From JAWPMV01 sp038527215 (GTDB taxonomy: Bacteria > Bacteroidota > Bacteroidia > J057): a DNA stretch of 21,778 nt. Made by a program: the position numbers and the translations under genes. The notes under the pieces were generated by a model. It was given only the letters and a program-made list of their open reading frames with translations. It was not told the origin of the DNA and made no database searches. Positions 15,167 through 21,778 of the stretch are shown one piece after another (position 1 is the first letter of the stretch; each line of letters opens with the position of its first letter). The stretch covers positions 1-21,778 of the forward strand of contig JBCBGC010000141.1 in assembly GCA_038527215.1 (NCBI GenBank), in the 5' to 3' direction.

Positions 15167-15832
15167 TTATACAGACGCGGGTTGACGGAGTCCGAAGGCC
15201 AGATAGCAAATGCACAGCAAGCCACCGAAAGCCAGGGTAAAGCCCCACATTCCATCGTCAAACCCCAGCACCAAAGACCAAATATCCTGAAGGAGTCCCT
15301 GAGGCTGGGTCAGTATATCCCAGCTGTTCCACCGTAAAAAGCGCCCCAGATATACCCCAAAACTGCACAGCATCAGAATGAGCAAAGCAGTCGCCCAACT
15401 GAGCCATTTTCCCCAATGATCAAAGAGGGCTTTTTGCATATGCTGGAGGGAAGCCATGCCTAGCCAGAGAGAAGTAATGGCGAAAGACAAAATCAGGGTC
15501 AGGTCCATCCAGATCGGCACGCCTGGACGTGGACGCAGGTGAAAAAGATCGGTTAGGATGCAGGGAGCATTGGGTAAAAAGAGCAACCACAGACAAAAAG
15601 CGCTCAGCTGCATCCAGCTTCGCTGGGGTCTTTTCAGGCTGACCAGGGTAGAAATCCCATAGGGAATCCAGGCCAGAAAAAGGTTCCAGACCAGAAAAAG
15701 GAAATAGTACGTTCCGGTGGTCTGGATACGGATGCCCAGCAAGCCGAAAGAGAGCAAAGTTCCCATGCTAAGGCCTAAAAATTGCCACAAAAGGGGGTGG
15801 GCACGCCAGGAGCGTACAGTGGATACTTGCAT
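15167..15832 (-). CDS. DUF1361 membrane protein
   Basis: The 221-residue product has about seven membrane helices and the marks of the DUF1361 family: VWNLFLAWIPYGIS, WLLFLPNAPCILTDLFHL and SFGVYLGRFLRWNSWDIL. The family has no established function that I know of; the conserved acidic and aromatic loop residues suggest an ion or small-molecule role, which is inference. The ATG at 15832 (MQVSTVRSW) is preferred because the longer open frame to 16024 would overlap the regulator gene and lacks family similarity. It starts 49 nt after the regulator and is the last gene of a three-gene minus-strand operon, before the terminator at 15131-15156. Confidence 0.82.
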   Translation of the reverse strand: MQVSTVRSWRAHPLLWQFLGLSMGTLLSFGLLGIRIQTTGTYYFLFLVWNLFLAWIPYGISTLVSLKRPQRSWMQLSAFCLWLLFLPNAPCILTDLFHLRPRPGVPIWMDLTLILSFAITSLWLGMASLQHMQKALFDHWGKWLSWATALLILMLCSFGVYLGRFLRWNSWDILTQPQGLLQDIWSLVLGFDDGMWGFTLAFGGLLCICYLAFGLRQPASV

Positions 15833-15881
15833 AAGATGTTCAGTTTTGACCAGATGGTCTGTGGGTCCTTTGGGAGAAGGC

Positions 15882-16199
15882 TTAAGCTCCTTCTGATTCC
15901 TCCGGATTCCCTTTAATGATGGCCTCCAAGGCATCAAGATGCTCCTGAAAAGCCAGACGGCCCATTTTGGTAGCCTTATAATTGGTTTGCGTTTTTCTCC
16001 CGATAAATCCCTTCTGCACTTCAATAAATTCCTTTTTTTCTAAGGTATTCAGGTGACTGGCCAGGTTGCCATCTGACAACTTAAGGCGACGTTTGAGTGT
16101 GTTGAAGTCCACCTGATCATTGACCATCAGGAGGGACATAATGCTCAGCCTATGTCTATTTTCGAATTCCTTTTTCAGCTTGGAGAATGGATCCTTCAA
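15882..16199 (-). CDS. Winged-helix transcriptional regulator, TTG start
   Basis: The 105-residue protein matches small winged-helix regulators (HTH_34/ArsR-like). FENRHRLSIMSLLMVND (12-28) is the first helix. VDFNTLKRRLKLSDGNLASH (30-49), continuing to LEKKEF, is the helix-turn-helix, and FIGRKTQTNYKAT (65-77) is the wing. The C-terminal helix RLAFQEHLDALEAII (81-95) probably dimerises. No ATG gives the conserved N-terminus. A TTG at 16199 overlaps the upstream TGA as TTGA and yields KDPFSKLKKEFENR, which fits homologues, so I chose it. The internal ATG at M21 or M25 would remove helix 1. It is translationally coupled to the membrane-protein gene. A palindrome at the operon promoter is its probable target, giving autoregulation. 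Confidence 0.85.
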   Translation of the reverse strand: MKDPFSKLKKEFENRHRLSIMSLLMVNDQVDFNTLKRRLKLSDGNLASHLNTLEKKEFIEVQKGFIGRKTQTNYKATKMGRLAFQEHLDALEAIIKGNPEESEGA

Positions 16200-16819
16200 C
16201 GCTCGTATTTTAAGTACATCATGGTGCCGTATGCGATGTGCAGCACCCCAAAACCTACCGCCCAGAAAATAATGCCGTAGCCTACCCAGATACCAGCCAG
16301 GAGCCCCAAGACAATTTCCATGATGCCAAGATAGCGGATTTCTCGCAAGGTGTACTTTCCCGCATTGAGCAGGGCCATCCCATAAAAGATCAGGGTGGCA
16401 GGTGCGACCAGTCCAGGTTTTCCCCAATAAGCCAGTTCAACACAAAATACTGCCCCGGCTGCCATGGGAATCATCATGTTCAATGCCAGACGCGAAGTAG
16501 CTCGGGTAAAAATTTTCTTGCCCTCTCTCCGGGTTCGTCGAATAGTAAAGAAAATGGCTACCGCCAGTGCGCAGACCAAAATCAACAAGGCAATGCCCAC
16601 CAGGGTAGGAATCTGATCCGTGGTGGCCATGTAGCGTTTTTGGGTAAAGGAGTAAATCCCCTCTTTATACAAAAACTGATACGTCCCAGCCGCCCCAATC
16701 AAGGCTACGACCCCAGCCCCTACCCCGGACAATCCACTCAGGGAGGCGAAGCGGGTCGAATCCTCCATGAGGTTCCTGATTTCGGCTATGTCTTTTAGGT
16801 GATCACGGTAGTCTTCCAT
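16196..16819 (-). CDS. Six-helix membrane protein coupled to the HTH regulator
   Basis: The 207-residue protein has a soluble acidic N-terminus (MEDYRDHLKDIAEIRNLMED) and about six membrane helices near 28-50, 70-93, 110-130, 133-151, 158-176 and 180-198. The segment RRTRREGKKIFTRATSR is a basic cytoplasmic loop. The family recurs in Bacteroidota next to a small winged-helix gene, as I recall, but has no known biochemical role. It may sense a membrane signal for the regulator, or be its effector; this is inference. It is the first gene of the operon; its stop TGA overlaps the regulator's TTG. Its promoter carries the palindromic operator 8 nt from the start codon. Confidence 0.8.
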   Translation of the reverse strand: MEDYRDHLKDIAEIRNLMEDSTRFASLSGLSGVGAGVVALIGAAGTYQFLYKEGIYSFTQKRYMATTDQIPTLVGIALLILVCALAVAIFFTIRRTRREGKKIFTRATSRLALNMMIPMAAGAVFCVELAYWGKPGLVAPATLIFYGMALLNAGKYTLREIRYLGIMEIVLGLLAGIWVGYGIIFWAVGFGVLHIAYGTMMYLKYER

Positions 16820-16821
16820 TC

Positions 16822-16844
16822 CAAAGCACTTTGAAATTCAAAGT
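16822..16844. promoter_or_regulatory. Palindromic operator at the regulator operon
   Basis: ACTTTGAAATTCAAAGT (16828-16844) is a perfect 8+1+8 palindrome, preceded by CAAAGC so that three half-sites occur. It covers the last bases of the -7 box and the predicted transcription start, the place a repressor would bind. The similar site at 15100-15122 supports a shared regulator, most simply the winged-helix protein of this operon. Confidence 0.75.
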
Positions 16845-16868
16845 AATAAACGCAAAAGGGAAAACCAA
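16839..16868 (-). promoter_or_regulatory. Promoter of the membrane protein/HTH/DUF1361 operon
   Basis: The minus strand has TTG at 16868-16866, 19 nt, then TTACTTTG at 16846-16839, matching TAnnTTTG at all but one base. The predicted leader is only about 13 nt. The operator palindrome overlaps the -7 box. Confidence 0.65.
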
Positions 16869-16962
16869 GGTTTCAAAAAATTTGTCCCCAATTTTTGTCA
16901 TCTGTCCCCTGGATTTTTTCCCGGCCTCAAAAAGCCCTAGGTTACCAACATAGCTCGAGGAC

Positions 16963-17532
16963 ATGAAACGGTTTTTATTTATTCTTTTGGTGGTTGCCTC
17001 CTCTCCTTCCCTGCGCGGGCAGGACTGGGATCAATTCAAGGTATATGCAGATTTTCAATTGCTGATGGCGCAATATGACTGGCTGGATTGGACGGACGAA
17101 TATTATAAAGCAGCCTGGGGAATAAAAGCCGCGCTGGGCGCTCAGCATCCCCAAGGCCTGGGGATAGGCTGGGGCATTCATCGTCATAGGCATCCTTCCT
17201 ATCAGAATGTCTTTCCCAACTGGGAAGGCAGGCTTAAGTATTGGGGGACCGGACCGGAAATCCGCTATACCAGGGGATGGTTGTATTATGCGGTGAACCT
17301 GAACTATCTCCTGCAATGGGTACCCGCAGATCCTATTTCAGGCTACTCCCCTCACCTTCCCCAGAAATTGTACTGGCAACACAGCCTGGGGATGACATGG
17401 AGGTTCCTGGCTTTGGGAGCCACCTATACACACTTCTATGGAAAAACCAGTGGGGGCAGGCCTGAATTGGCGAACAATCTGGTCTTATTCATGGGATTTT
17501 CTCTGCCCCGAACACTCCGGGATACGAAATAA
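16963..17532 (+). CDS. Small putative outer-membrane or secreted protein
   Basis: The 189-residue product has a signal peptide (MKRFLFILLVVASSPSLRGQ, cut near residue 20). The mature part alternates polar and aromatic residues (DQFKVYADFQLLMAQYDW, RGWLYYAVNLNYLLQWV, SLGMTWRFLALGATYTHFYG) and ends in a likely terminal strand with FMGFSLPRTL. This pattern suggests a small beta-barrel or beta-sandwich. A His/Arg-rich stretch, GIHRHRHPSY, occurs near residues 70-79. I do not recognise a family. The gene is divergent from the regulator operon with 143 nt between the two, and no Bacteroidota promoter is clear on its strand. Confidence 0.7.
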   Translation: MKRFLFILLVVASSPSLRGQDWDQFKVYADFQLLMAQYDWLDWTDEYYKAAWGIKAALGAQHPQGLGIGWGIHRHRHPSYQNVFPNWEGRLKYWGTGPEIRYTRGWLYYAVNLNYLLQWVPADPISGYSPHLPQKLYWQHSLGMTWRFLALGATYTHFYGKTSGGRPELANNLVLFMGFSLPRTLRDTK

Positions 17533-17893
17533 ATTAGCCGAGGCTCATTCTGCTAGCTCCCAACCTAAATCGACTTTTCACTAAAACCTACCCCTATAAA
17601 ACGTGGTAAGCAATCTCCGGGAGGAGATTGCTTTGCCACAAGTATGAACCAAACTACTATACTTTTTCGCTACTAAAAGCGGAAATTTCCGTTATGAAAA
17701 TACGAATTCATTTAGAGAAAAGAGAATGAATCCGAACTAAATTTTACGAAGATCTTTGCAGAGGGTTTCTACTAATATTTTTCCCCTTTCGAAATCATAA
17801 GCTTCTGTATTCTAGCGAAGCTATACGTCTGATATCTGAGAAGGAAAAATAGATATCCTATTCCTTCGTTACCTATACAAAATCCTACGGACT
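17533..17893. other. 361-nt intergenic region, AT-rich
   Basis: No coding frame with a plausible start and composition is seen. It holds one imperfect hairpin at 17603-17639. A distant -33/-7-like pair (TTG then TATTTTTC after 17 nt, near 17757-17784) is too weak to call. The rest looks like ordinary AT-rich upstream sequence for the MORN gene. Confidence 0.45.
17603..17639. repeat. Imperfect palindrome, possible dispersed repeat
   Basis: GTGGTAAGCAATCTCC pairs with GGAGATTGCTTTGCCAC around a short GGGA loop: nine perfect base pairs inside, then GTGG/CCAC outside, with one indel and one mismatch. It resembles the GCAATCTCC/GGAGATTGC repeat hairpins common in many bacterial genomes, and no second copy is present here. 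It could end transcripts of the gene at 16963-17532 but lacks a T-tract. Confidence 0.6.
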
Positions 17894-18670
17894 ATGCAGA
17901 CGCGCCACTTTATACTACCGCTTTTTCTTCTCATACCCTCCTTTCTTTCTGCACAGGTGTATGAAACTTTTTATCCAGACGGTAGCTTGAAATCCCGAAC
18001 GGCCCTGAATGACAAGGGTCAGCGAGAGGGCGTGGCCCAGCATTTTTTCCCGGGAGGAGCCCTCTCAGGAGAAGTCCCCTACCTAGAAGATCAACGACAA
18101 GGCACGGCAAAAACGTATTTTCCAGATGGAACCTTACAGTCCGTTAGCCCCTATGTAGGCGACCAGCGACATGGGATAGCCACCACCTACGACAGCAGTG
18201 GGATCATTTTGCAGACGCAAATGTGGCAGAACGATCGGAAAGAGGGAGACCTGAAAATATACTTTCAAAGCGGCGGCTTGCAATTTTACGGGCTTACCAC
18301 CCGGGACAGCCTGCTTTTTTCTCAACGCTTCAATGAGCAGGGGCTGCTGATCGAAGAACAATACCAGGGCTTGTTCCAACCACTGGACACCCTGGGCCTT
18401 CCCGAAGCGCAGTATTATCTGGCTGAAGGGGATAGCCTCGCCCCTAACCAACAAAATCCGGTCAGCATCTTTATTCCCGAGGTTCCCAGCCAGTTGATCA
18501 GTTTCTCTAGTCCCAGCGGAGAAATTGAGCGCAATACTTCTCCCGCTTTTCCCCTAAAACTTAGCCCGCATCCGGGAGAAGAATTATTCGTGGTTTTTTT
18601 ACGCATAAAAGTTCATCCTGATGATAGACCGGTTTTGTTTCGTAGATTGATCATCCCGGTGACAAATTAA
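17894..18670 (+). CDS. Secreted MORN_2-repeat protein
   Basis: The 258-residue product has a signal peptide (MQTRHFILPLFLLIPSFLSA, cut near residue 20). At least four MORN_2-type repeats follow, of the form YxDGxLxxxxxxxxxxxxGxxxxY: YETFYPDGSLKSRTALNDKG, AQHFFPGGALSGEVPYLEDQ, AKTYFPDGTLQSVSPYVGDQ, then ATTYDSSGIILQTQMWQNDR. YwqK-like antitoxins and many Bacteroidota surface proteins share these repeats. They form beta-hairpin sheets that mediate contacts. The C-terminal part (about 170-258) is a separate beta-rich region without a recognisable family. No toxin gene is adjacent, so a toxin-antitoxin role is not supported. The long upstream gap suggests its own promoter. Confidence 0.8.
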   Translation: MQTRHFILPLFLLIPSFLSAQVYETFYPDGSLKSRTALNDKGQREGVAQHFFPGGALSGEVPYLEDQRQGTAKTYFPDGTLQSVSPYVGDQRHGIATTYDSSGIILQTQMWQNDRKEGDLKIYFQSGGLQFYGLTTRDSLLFSQRFNEQGLLIEEQYQGLFQPLDTLGLPEAQYYLAEGDSLAPNQQNPVSIFIPEVPSQLISFSSPSGEIERNTSPAFPLKLSPHPGEELFVVFLRIKVHPDDRPVLFRRLIIPVTN

Positions 18671-18729
18671 TCCCCTTTACAGACAAGCTTTTCGGTTCCG
18701 TTCCGTCTTTAGGATAATGTAAGTACCCG

Positions 18730-18768
18730 TTCCCGACAGGAAATGTCGGGAAGCGGATTTTCTTTTTC
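18730..18768 (+). terminator. Hairpin terminator after the MORN gene
   Basis: TTCCCGACA pairs perfectly with TGTCGGGAA around GGAAA, followed by an interrupted T-tract (ATTTTCTTTTTC). It lies 60 nt after the stop codon and just before the dsbD promoter. Confidence 0.65.
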
Positions 18769-18780
18769 ATGGGCAGGTAT

Positions 18781-18788
18781 TATTTTTG
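18781..18788 (+). promoter_or_regulatory. -7 element for the dsbD-like gene
   Basis: TATTTTTG is a full match to TAnnTTTG, 42 nt before the ATG, so the predicted leader is about 36 nt. The -33 region is T-rich (TTTTC) without an exact TTG. Confidence 0.5.
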
Positions 18789-18830
18789 ACTCTCTGCACG
18801 ATAGCCCTATTTGATTCAAAGTCGGAACCT

Positions 18831-21413
18831 ATGAAGTTCTCTCTCCTCAAACTTAGCCTGGGAATTTGTTTACTCCTGGGATTTTCCATCCCACTCCAGG
18901 CCCAGTTAGAAGACCCTGTAGATTGGAAATTTGAAATCAAGCAAGTCGGGCCCGATGAGCATGAAATTCATTTCAAAGCCTCCATCGAGCCGGGTTGGCA
19001 TCTTTACTCCCAATACATTGAACCAGGTGGGCCAATCCCTACTTCTTTCAATTTTGAGACCGTAGACGGCATCGAGGTCCTGGGCAAAGCCAAAGAGGTA
19101 GGCGAGTTGCACCGAGGCTTTGACGAGACCTTCAAGATGGATGTGGCCTACTTCTCGGATCAAGGCACCTATGTACAGCGCATCAAGCGACTAAAAGATC
19201 AGGCCTCGGCACAGGGTTATCTGGAATATATGGTGTGTAATGATCAGAAATGTCTGCCCCCCACGGCAGAAGATTTCTCTTTCACCTTCACCAATTCTTT
19301 TGAGGAAGAAAAAACCGCTGAGGCTCCTGCCCCACCTAAGGCAGAAAAAAGCCCAGCACCAGAAAAAAAGGTCGCGGCCGTTCCAGAAAAAGCATCACAG
19401 ACTCCTCAGGTCGCCGAAGCTCCCGCTCCTGCTGAGGAACCCCTGGTTGAGATAGAAGAAACTACCCCAGCGCCTTCAGGCATTCTCCAGCCGGTAAGTT
19501 GGGATTTTGCCTACGAAAAAATCGACGACGAAACCTATCAGCTGCTTTACACCGCCAAGATCGAAGACGGCTGGAAAGTCTATTCTCAGTTTATTGAACC
19601 AGGTGGTCCAATTCCAACCGCTTTTGAAATGGAAGCGGGCGCTTATGAGGTTTCGGGTGAGGTAGCAGAAAAAGGAAATATTCACAAAAGTTTTGACGAG
19701 GTCTTCAAAATGGACCTGGCTTACTTTGAGGATAAAGTGGTTTTCGTCCAAAAAGTGAAAGCCAAAGATCCCAACACCGTCATTAAAGGTTCGCTTTTGT
19801 TCATGACCTGTAATGACGAAAAATGCCTGCCGCCGGACTATGTAGATTTTGCCTTTAACCTAAGCGATCCGGCTCAGACGGGTAAGCTAGACTTGGCTTC
19901 GCTTGAGGCAGGGACCGACGGCAATCCTTATAAGATCAACACCATTGACCTGGATGCGCCTGCGGCGGCTTGTACGGTTAATGAACGGGAAACCGAAGGT
20001 AAAGGCCTGCTGACCATTTTCCTCTTAGGATTTGGTGGCGGACTGCTGGCCCTGTTGACGCCATGTGTGTTTCCGATGATCCCGATTACAGTGGGCTTTT
20101 TCACCAAAAGTGCGGAAGGCGGCAGAGGCCTGCTCAATGCGATCGCCTACGGAAGTTTTATCTTTTTGATTTATACTGCGCTGAGTATTCCCTTTCACTT
20201 AACCGAATCGGTTTCCTCAGATATCTTCAATGAGATCTCTACCAATATGTGGTTGAACCTGGCATTCTTTGCCATCTTCCTCATTTTTGCGATCTCCTTC
20301 CTCGGCTACTTCGAGATCACCCTGCCCAGTAAGTTTACCAACCGCATGCAGTCCGCCTCTTCTGTAGGAGGCATGCTGGGGATTTTCTTTCTGGCCCTGG
20401 TGCTGGCCCTGGTATCTTTCTCTTGTACCGGACCGATTTTGGGCACCCTCCTGGTAGGAGCCCTTTCCTCAGATGGAGGGGCCATGCAGTTAACGGCAGG
20501 TCTGGCAGGCTTTGGACTAGCTCTGGGAGCGCCTTTTGCTTTATTGGCCGCTTCTCCTGCTTTGTTGAAAAAGCTACCTAGATCAGGTGGCTGGATGACT
20601 ACCCTTAAAGTGGTGCTGGGACACGTAGAGTTGGCCCTGGCCGTGAAATTCCTCTCCAACGCAGACCTCGTAGAGCACTGGGGATTGTTGAAGCGGGAAA
20701 TTTTCTTTGGCCTTTGGATTGCCATCAGCATCAGCTTGCTGCTTTACATCATCGGCAAGGTGCGCTTCCCACACGATACTAAACTCGAAAAAATCAATTG
20801 GGTACGCTGGGGAACCGCAGCTCTTTTATTCGCCTGGATTCTCCATCTGGCCCCGGGCGTATCCAATACCGAATACGCCAACCGCAATACCTTTGGGTTA
20901 GCCCCTCCGCTCTTCTACAGCATTTATGACAAAGACACCGAGTGCCCGCTAGGCCTACCTTGCTTCAAGGATTATGAAGAAGGCCTCGCCTACGCTCGCA
21001 AGGTCAACAAACCGATCATGCTGGACTTCACTGGCTGGGCTTGCGTAAACTGCCGGAAGATGGAAGAGAATGTCTGGGAGAACCAGGAAATCTTCGATCG
21101 CCTCAATGATCAATACGTTCTGATCTCCTTGTATGTGGATGACCGCAAAAAGCTGGAGCAGGACGAGCAGGCGGTGGTAACCCTACAAAACGGACAGCAA
21201 AAGAAAATCCGCACCATCGGGAATAAGTGGTCTACCCTGCAGGCCGAGACCTTTGGGGTGAATTCTCAGCCTTACTATGTGCTGATGTCACCCGATGAGA
21301 AACTGCTGAACAACCCCGTTGGCTATACGCCCGACGTAACCGAATTCCAGAGCTTCCTGGATTGTGGGCTGAGTGCCTACGAGCAGAAGACTACGAGCGC
21401 GGGTACGGAGTAG
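18831..21413 (+). CDS. dsbD: DsbD thiol:disulfide interchange protein with doubled N-domain
   Basis: DsbD carries electrons from cytoplasmic thioredoxin across the inner membrane to periplasmic partners. The 860-residue protein has a signal peptide (1-25) and two homologous N-terminal beta-domains (about 28-155 and 220-345). Each has an EPGW/EDGW..YSQ.IEPGGPIPT block, a KMD(V/L)AYF block and a CNDxKCLPP cysteine pair (C136/C141 and C327/C332). A Pro/Ala/Glu/Lys-rich linker (158-217) joins them. A membrane domain of about eight helices follows, with TPCVFPM (C412) and FSCTGPI (C532). The C-terminal thioredoxin domain has WACVNC (C738, C741). Usual Bacteroidota DsbD has one N-domain and about 660-700 residues. 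The ATG at 18831 starts a clean signal peptide; the TTG at 18786 does not. Confidence 0.92.
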   Translation: MKFSLLKLSLGICLLLGFSIPLQAQLEDPVDWKFEIKQVGPDEHEIHFKASIEPGWHLYSQYIEPGGPIPTSFNFETVDGIEVLGKAKEVGELHRGFDETFKMDVAYFSDQGTYVQRIKRLKDQASAQGYLEYMVCNDQKCLPPTAEDFSFTFTNSFEEEKTAEAPAPPKAEKSPAPEKKVAAVPEKASQTPQVAEAPAPAEEPLVEIEETTPAPSGILQPVSWDFAYEKIDDETYQLLYTAKIEDGWKVYSQFIEPGGPIPTAFEMEAGAYEVSGEVAEKGNIHKSFDEVFKMDLAYFEDKVVFVQKVKAKDPNTVIKGSLLFMTCNDEKCLPPDYVDFAFNLSDPAQTGKLDLASLEAGTDGNPYKINTIDLDAPAAACTVNERETEGKGLLTIFLLGFGGGLLALLTPCVFPMIPITVGFFTKSAEGGRGLLNAIAYGSFIFLIYTALSIPFHLTESVSSDIFNEISTNMWLNLAFFAIFLIFAISFLGYFEITLPSKFTNRMQSASSVGGMLGIFFLALVLALVSFSCTGPILGTLLVGALSSDGGAMQLTAGLAGFGLALGAPFALLAASPALLKKLPRSGGWMTTLKVVLGHVELALAVKFLSNADLVEHWGLLKREIFFGLWIAISISLLLYIIGKVRFPHDTKLEKINWVRWGTAALLFAWILHLAPGVSNTEYANRNTFGLAPPLFYSIYDKDTECPLGLPCFKDYEEGLAYARKVNKPIMLDFTGWACVNCRKMEENVWENQEIFDRLNDQYVLISLYVDDRKKLEQDEQAVVTLQNGQQKKIRTIGNKWSTLQAETFGVNSQPYYVLMSPDEKLLNNPVGYTPDVTEFQSFLDCGLSAYEQKTTSAGTE

Positions 21414-21437
21414 GGTTTTAGGTTTTATCATGAATGC

Positions 21438-21472
21438 AACCCCGGAAAGGCTTTAGTGGTTTTTCCGGGGTT
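21438..21472 (+). terminator. Hairpin after the dsbD-like gene
   Basis: AACCCCGGAAA pairs perfectly with TTTCCGGGGTT (11 bp, 13-nt loop), starting 24 nt after the stop. The T-tract is weak (GGTGGTTT), so termination efficiency is uncertain. Confidence 0.55.
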
Positions 21473-21503
21473 GGTGGTTTATGAGGTTATCATGATGCTT
21501 TCT

Positions 21504-21525
21504 GAGACGCCTGACAAGGCGTCTC
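21504..21525. repeat. Palindromic repeat related to 14191-14222
   Basis: GAGACGCC pairs with GGCGTCTC around TGACAA. The core AGACGCC/GGCGTCT is shared with the 32-bp palindrome at 14191-14222, with an unrelated centre. The change TCTTTAC to TCTCTAC on the right flank is also family-like. Confidence 0.7.
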
Positions 21526-21598
21526 TACAGGGAGGCTGGGGTTGACACATAGGCCAACCCCTACGGGAATGATGACATCACGGCATTCGGATGATATT

Positions 21599-21627
21599 CG
21601 TAGCAGCGGATTGCATCCGCTGAACGG
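21599..21627 (+). repeat. Dispersed palindromic repeat, family B, copy 2
   Basis: CGTAGCAGCGG, ATTGCATCCGCTG, AACGG: identical over 29 nt to 21749-21777 and inverted relative to 2051-2075. The central CAGCGGATTGCATCCGCTG is the palindrome. Confidence 0.85.
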
Positions 21628-21698
21628 GTCCACAGCGGCCGCTGGCAGGTCTCACAGCAGCTGCTGAAAGATGGCCTTGCAGTCGCAAGGAGGTTTAC

Positions 21699-21730
21699 CC
21701 ACAGCTGCAAGCTGTGGCTACGGTGCCACC
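21699..21730 (-). repeat. Dispersed palindromic repeat, family A, copy 3 (inverted)
   Basis: On the minus strand it reads GGTGGCACCGTAG then CCACAGCTTGCAGCTGTGG, the same unit as 1968-2001. One base differs in each arm, and the two changes pair with each other. Confidence 0.85.
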
Positions 21731-21748
21731 ATGAGGGTTGGATGGGGC

Positions 21749-21777
21749 CGTAGCAGCGGATTGCATCCGCTGAACGG
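21749..21777 (+). repeat. Dispersed palindromic repeat, family B, copy 3
   Basis: It is identical over 29 nt to 21599-21627, exactly 150 nt downstream in the same orientation. It reaches the window edge. Confidence 0.85.
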
Positions 21778-21778
21778 T

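Larger units (their letters stand above)
21414..21778. other. 365-nt non-coding region rich in palindromic repeats
   Basis: No gene is seen. The region holds a terminator-like hairpin and copies of three palindromic repeat families, two of which also occur at 1968-2115. The window ends one base after the last family B copy, which would fit a contig break at a multi-copy repeat. Confidence 0.7.

Noticed and set aside
16238..16798. Plus-strand open frame of 186 codons
   Set aside because: It lies antisense to the six-helix membrane protein gene; the product is Gln/Gly/Asn/Pro-rich and unstructured with no family features.
17894..18670. YwqK-type toxin-antitoxin system
   Set aside because: MORN_2 repeats are present but there is a signal peptide and no neighbouring toxin gene; repeats of this kind occur in many secreted proteins.
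20306..20731. Minus-strand open frame inside the dsbD-like gene
   Set aside because: It is a shadow of the well-supported DsbD membrane domain; the low-complexity Ala/Lys/Pro-rich product has no family features.
21599..21777. CRISPR array or attachment sites from the 29-nt direct repeats
   Set aside because: There are only two copies 150 nt apart, the repeat is itself palindromic, another copy lies inverted at 2051-2075, and no cas or integrase gene is present.

Overview
The window looks like a chromosomal segment of a Bacteroidota bacterium, most likely from the Saprospirales (Lewinella/Haliscomenobacter-like). This rests on Bacteroidota-type promoters (TTG, about 20 nt, TAnnTTTG), the absence of clear Shine-Dalgarno leaders, and typical gene families: a TPR/PD40/OmpA envelope protein, DUF7033-type polysaccharide deacetylase, long-form PurM, DUF1361 and MORN_2 proteins. 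The genus-level guess is inference. No rRNA, tRNA, CRISPR array, phage or transposase gene was seen.

Layout. Positions 1-196 are a fold-back: two perfect 53-nt inverted arms around 90 nt that encode the first 39 residues of tyrosyl-tRNA synthetase on the minus strand. The gene is cut off exactly where the inverted arm begins. Next come a secreted TPR protein (+), a cluster of palindromic repeats, purM (-), a PorE-like TPR-PD40-OmpA protein (-) and an MlaE-type lipid-transport permease (-). A plus-strand run starts divergently from mlaE: polysaccharide deacetylase, FemAB/GNAT acyltransferase, upp and a four-helix membrane protein, ended by a strong terminator. glpK (-) converges on that terminator. 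A plus-strand set follows: sulfotransferase-like P-loop protein, class IV aminotransferase and a lipoprotein. A minus-strand set from 16819 down to 14247 holds a six-helix membrane protein, a winged-helix regulator, a DUF1361 protein and a ferritin-like di-iron protein. The right part has a small putative outer-membrane protein, a MORN_2 protein and a DsbD with a duplicated N-terminal domain. The last 365 nt are non-coding and full of the same palindromes seen near position 2000.

How the genes fit together. Most of the window is housekeeping (tyrS, purM, upp, glpK) and envelope biology (TPR, OmpA, MlaE, deacetylase, FemAB, DsbD, lipoproteins). The most system-like region is 14247-16868. The winged-helix regulator is translationally coupled to a membrane protein. 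A 17-bp perfect palindrome overlaps their promoter, and a 23-nt extended form of it recurs (19 of 23 identical) upstream of the di-iron protein gene, which suggests one small regulon. The second point of interest is the sulfotransferase-like/aminotransferase pair, separated by only 6 nt.

Limits. All assignments come from reading sequence and recalled family knowledge; no searches were run. Both window ends look like assembly break points, a fold-back on the left and dispersed repeats on the right, so the window may be one whole contig.
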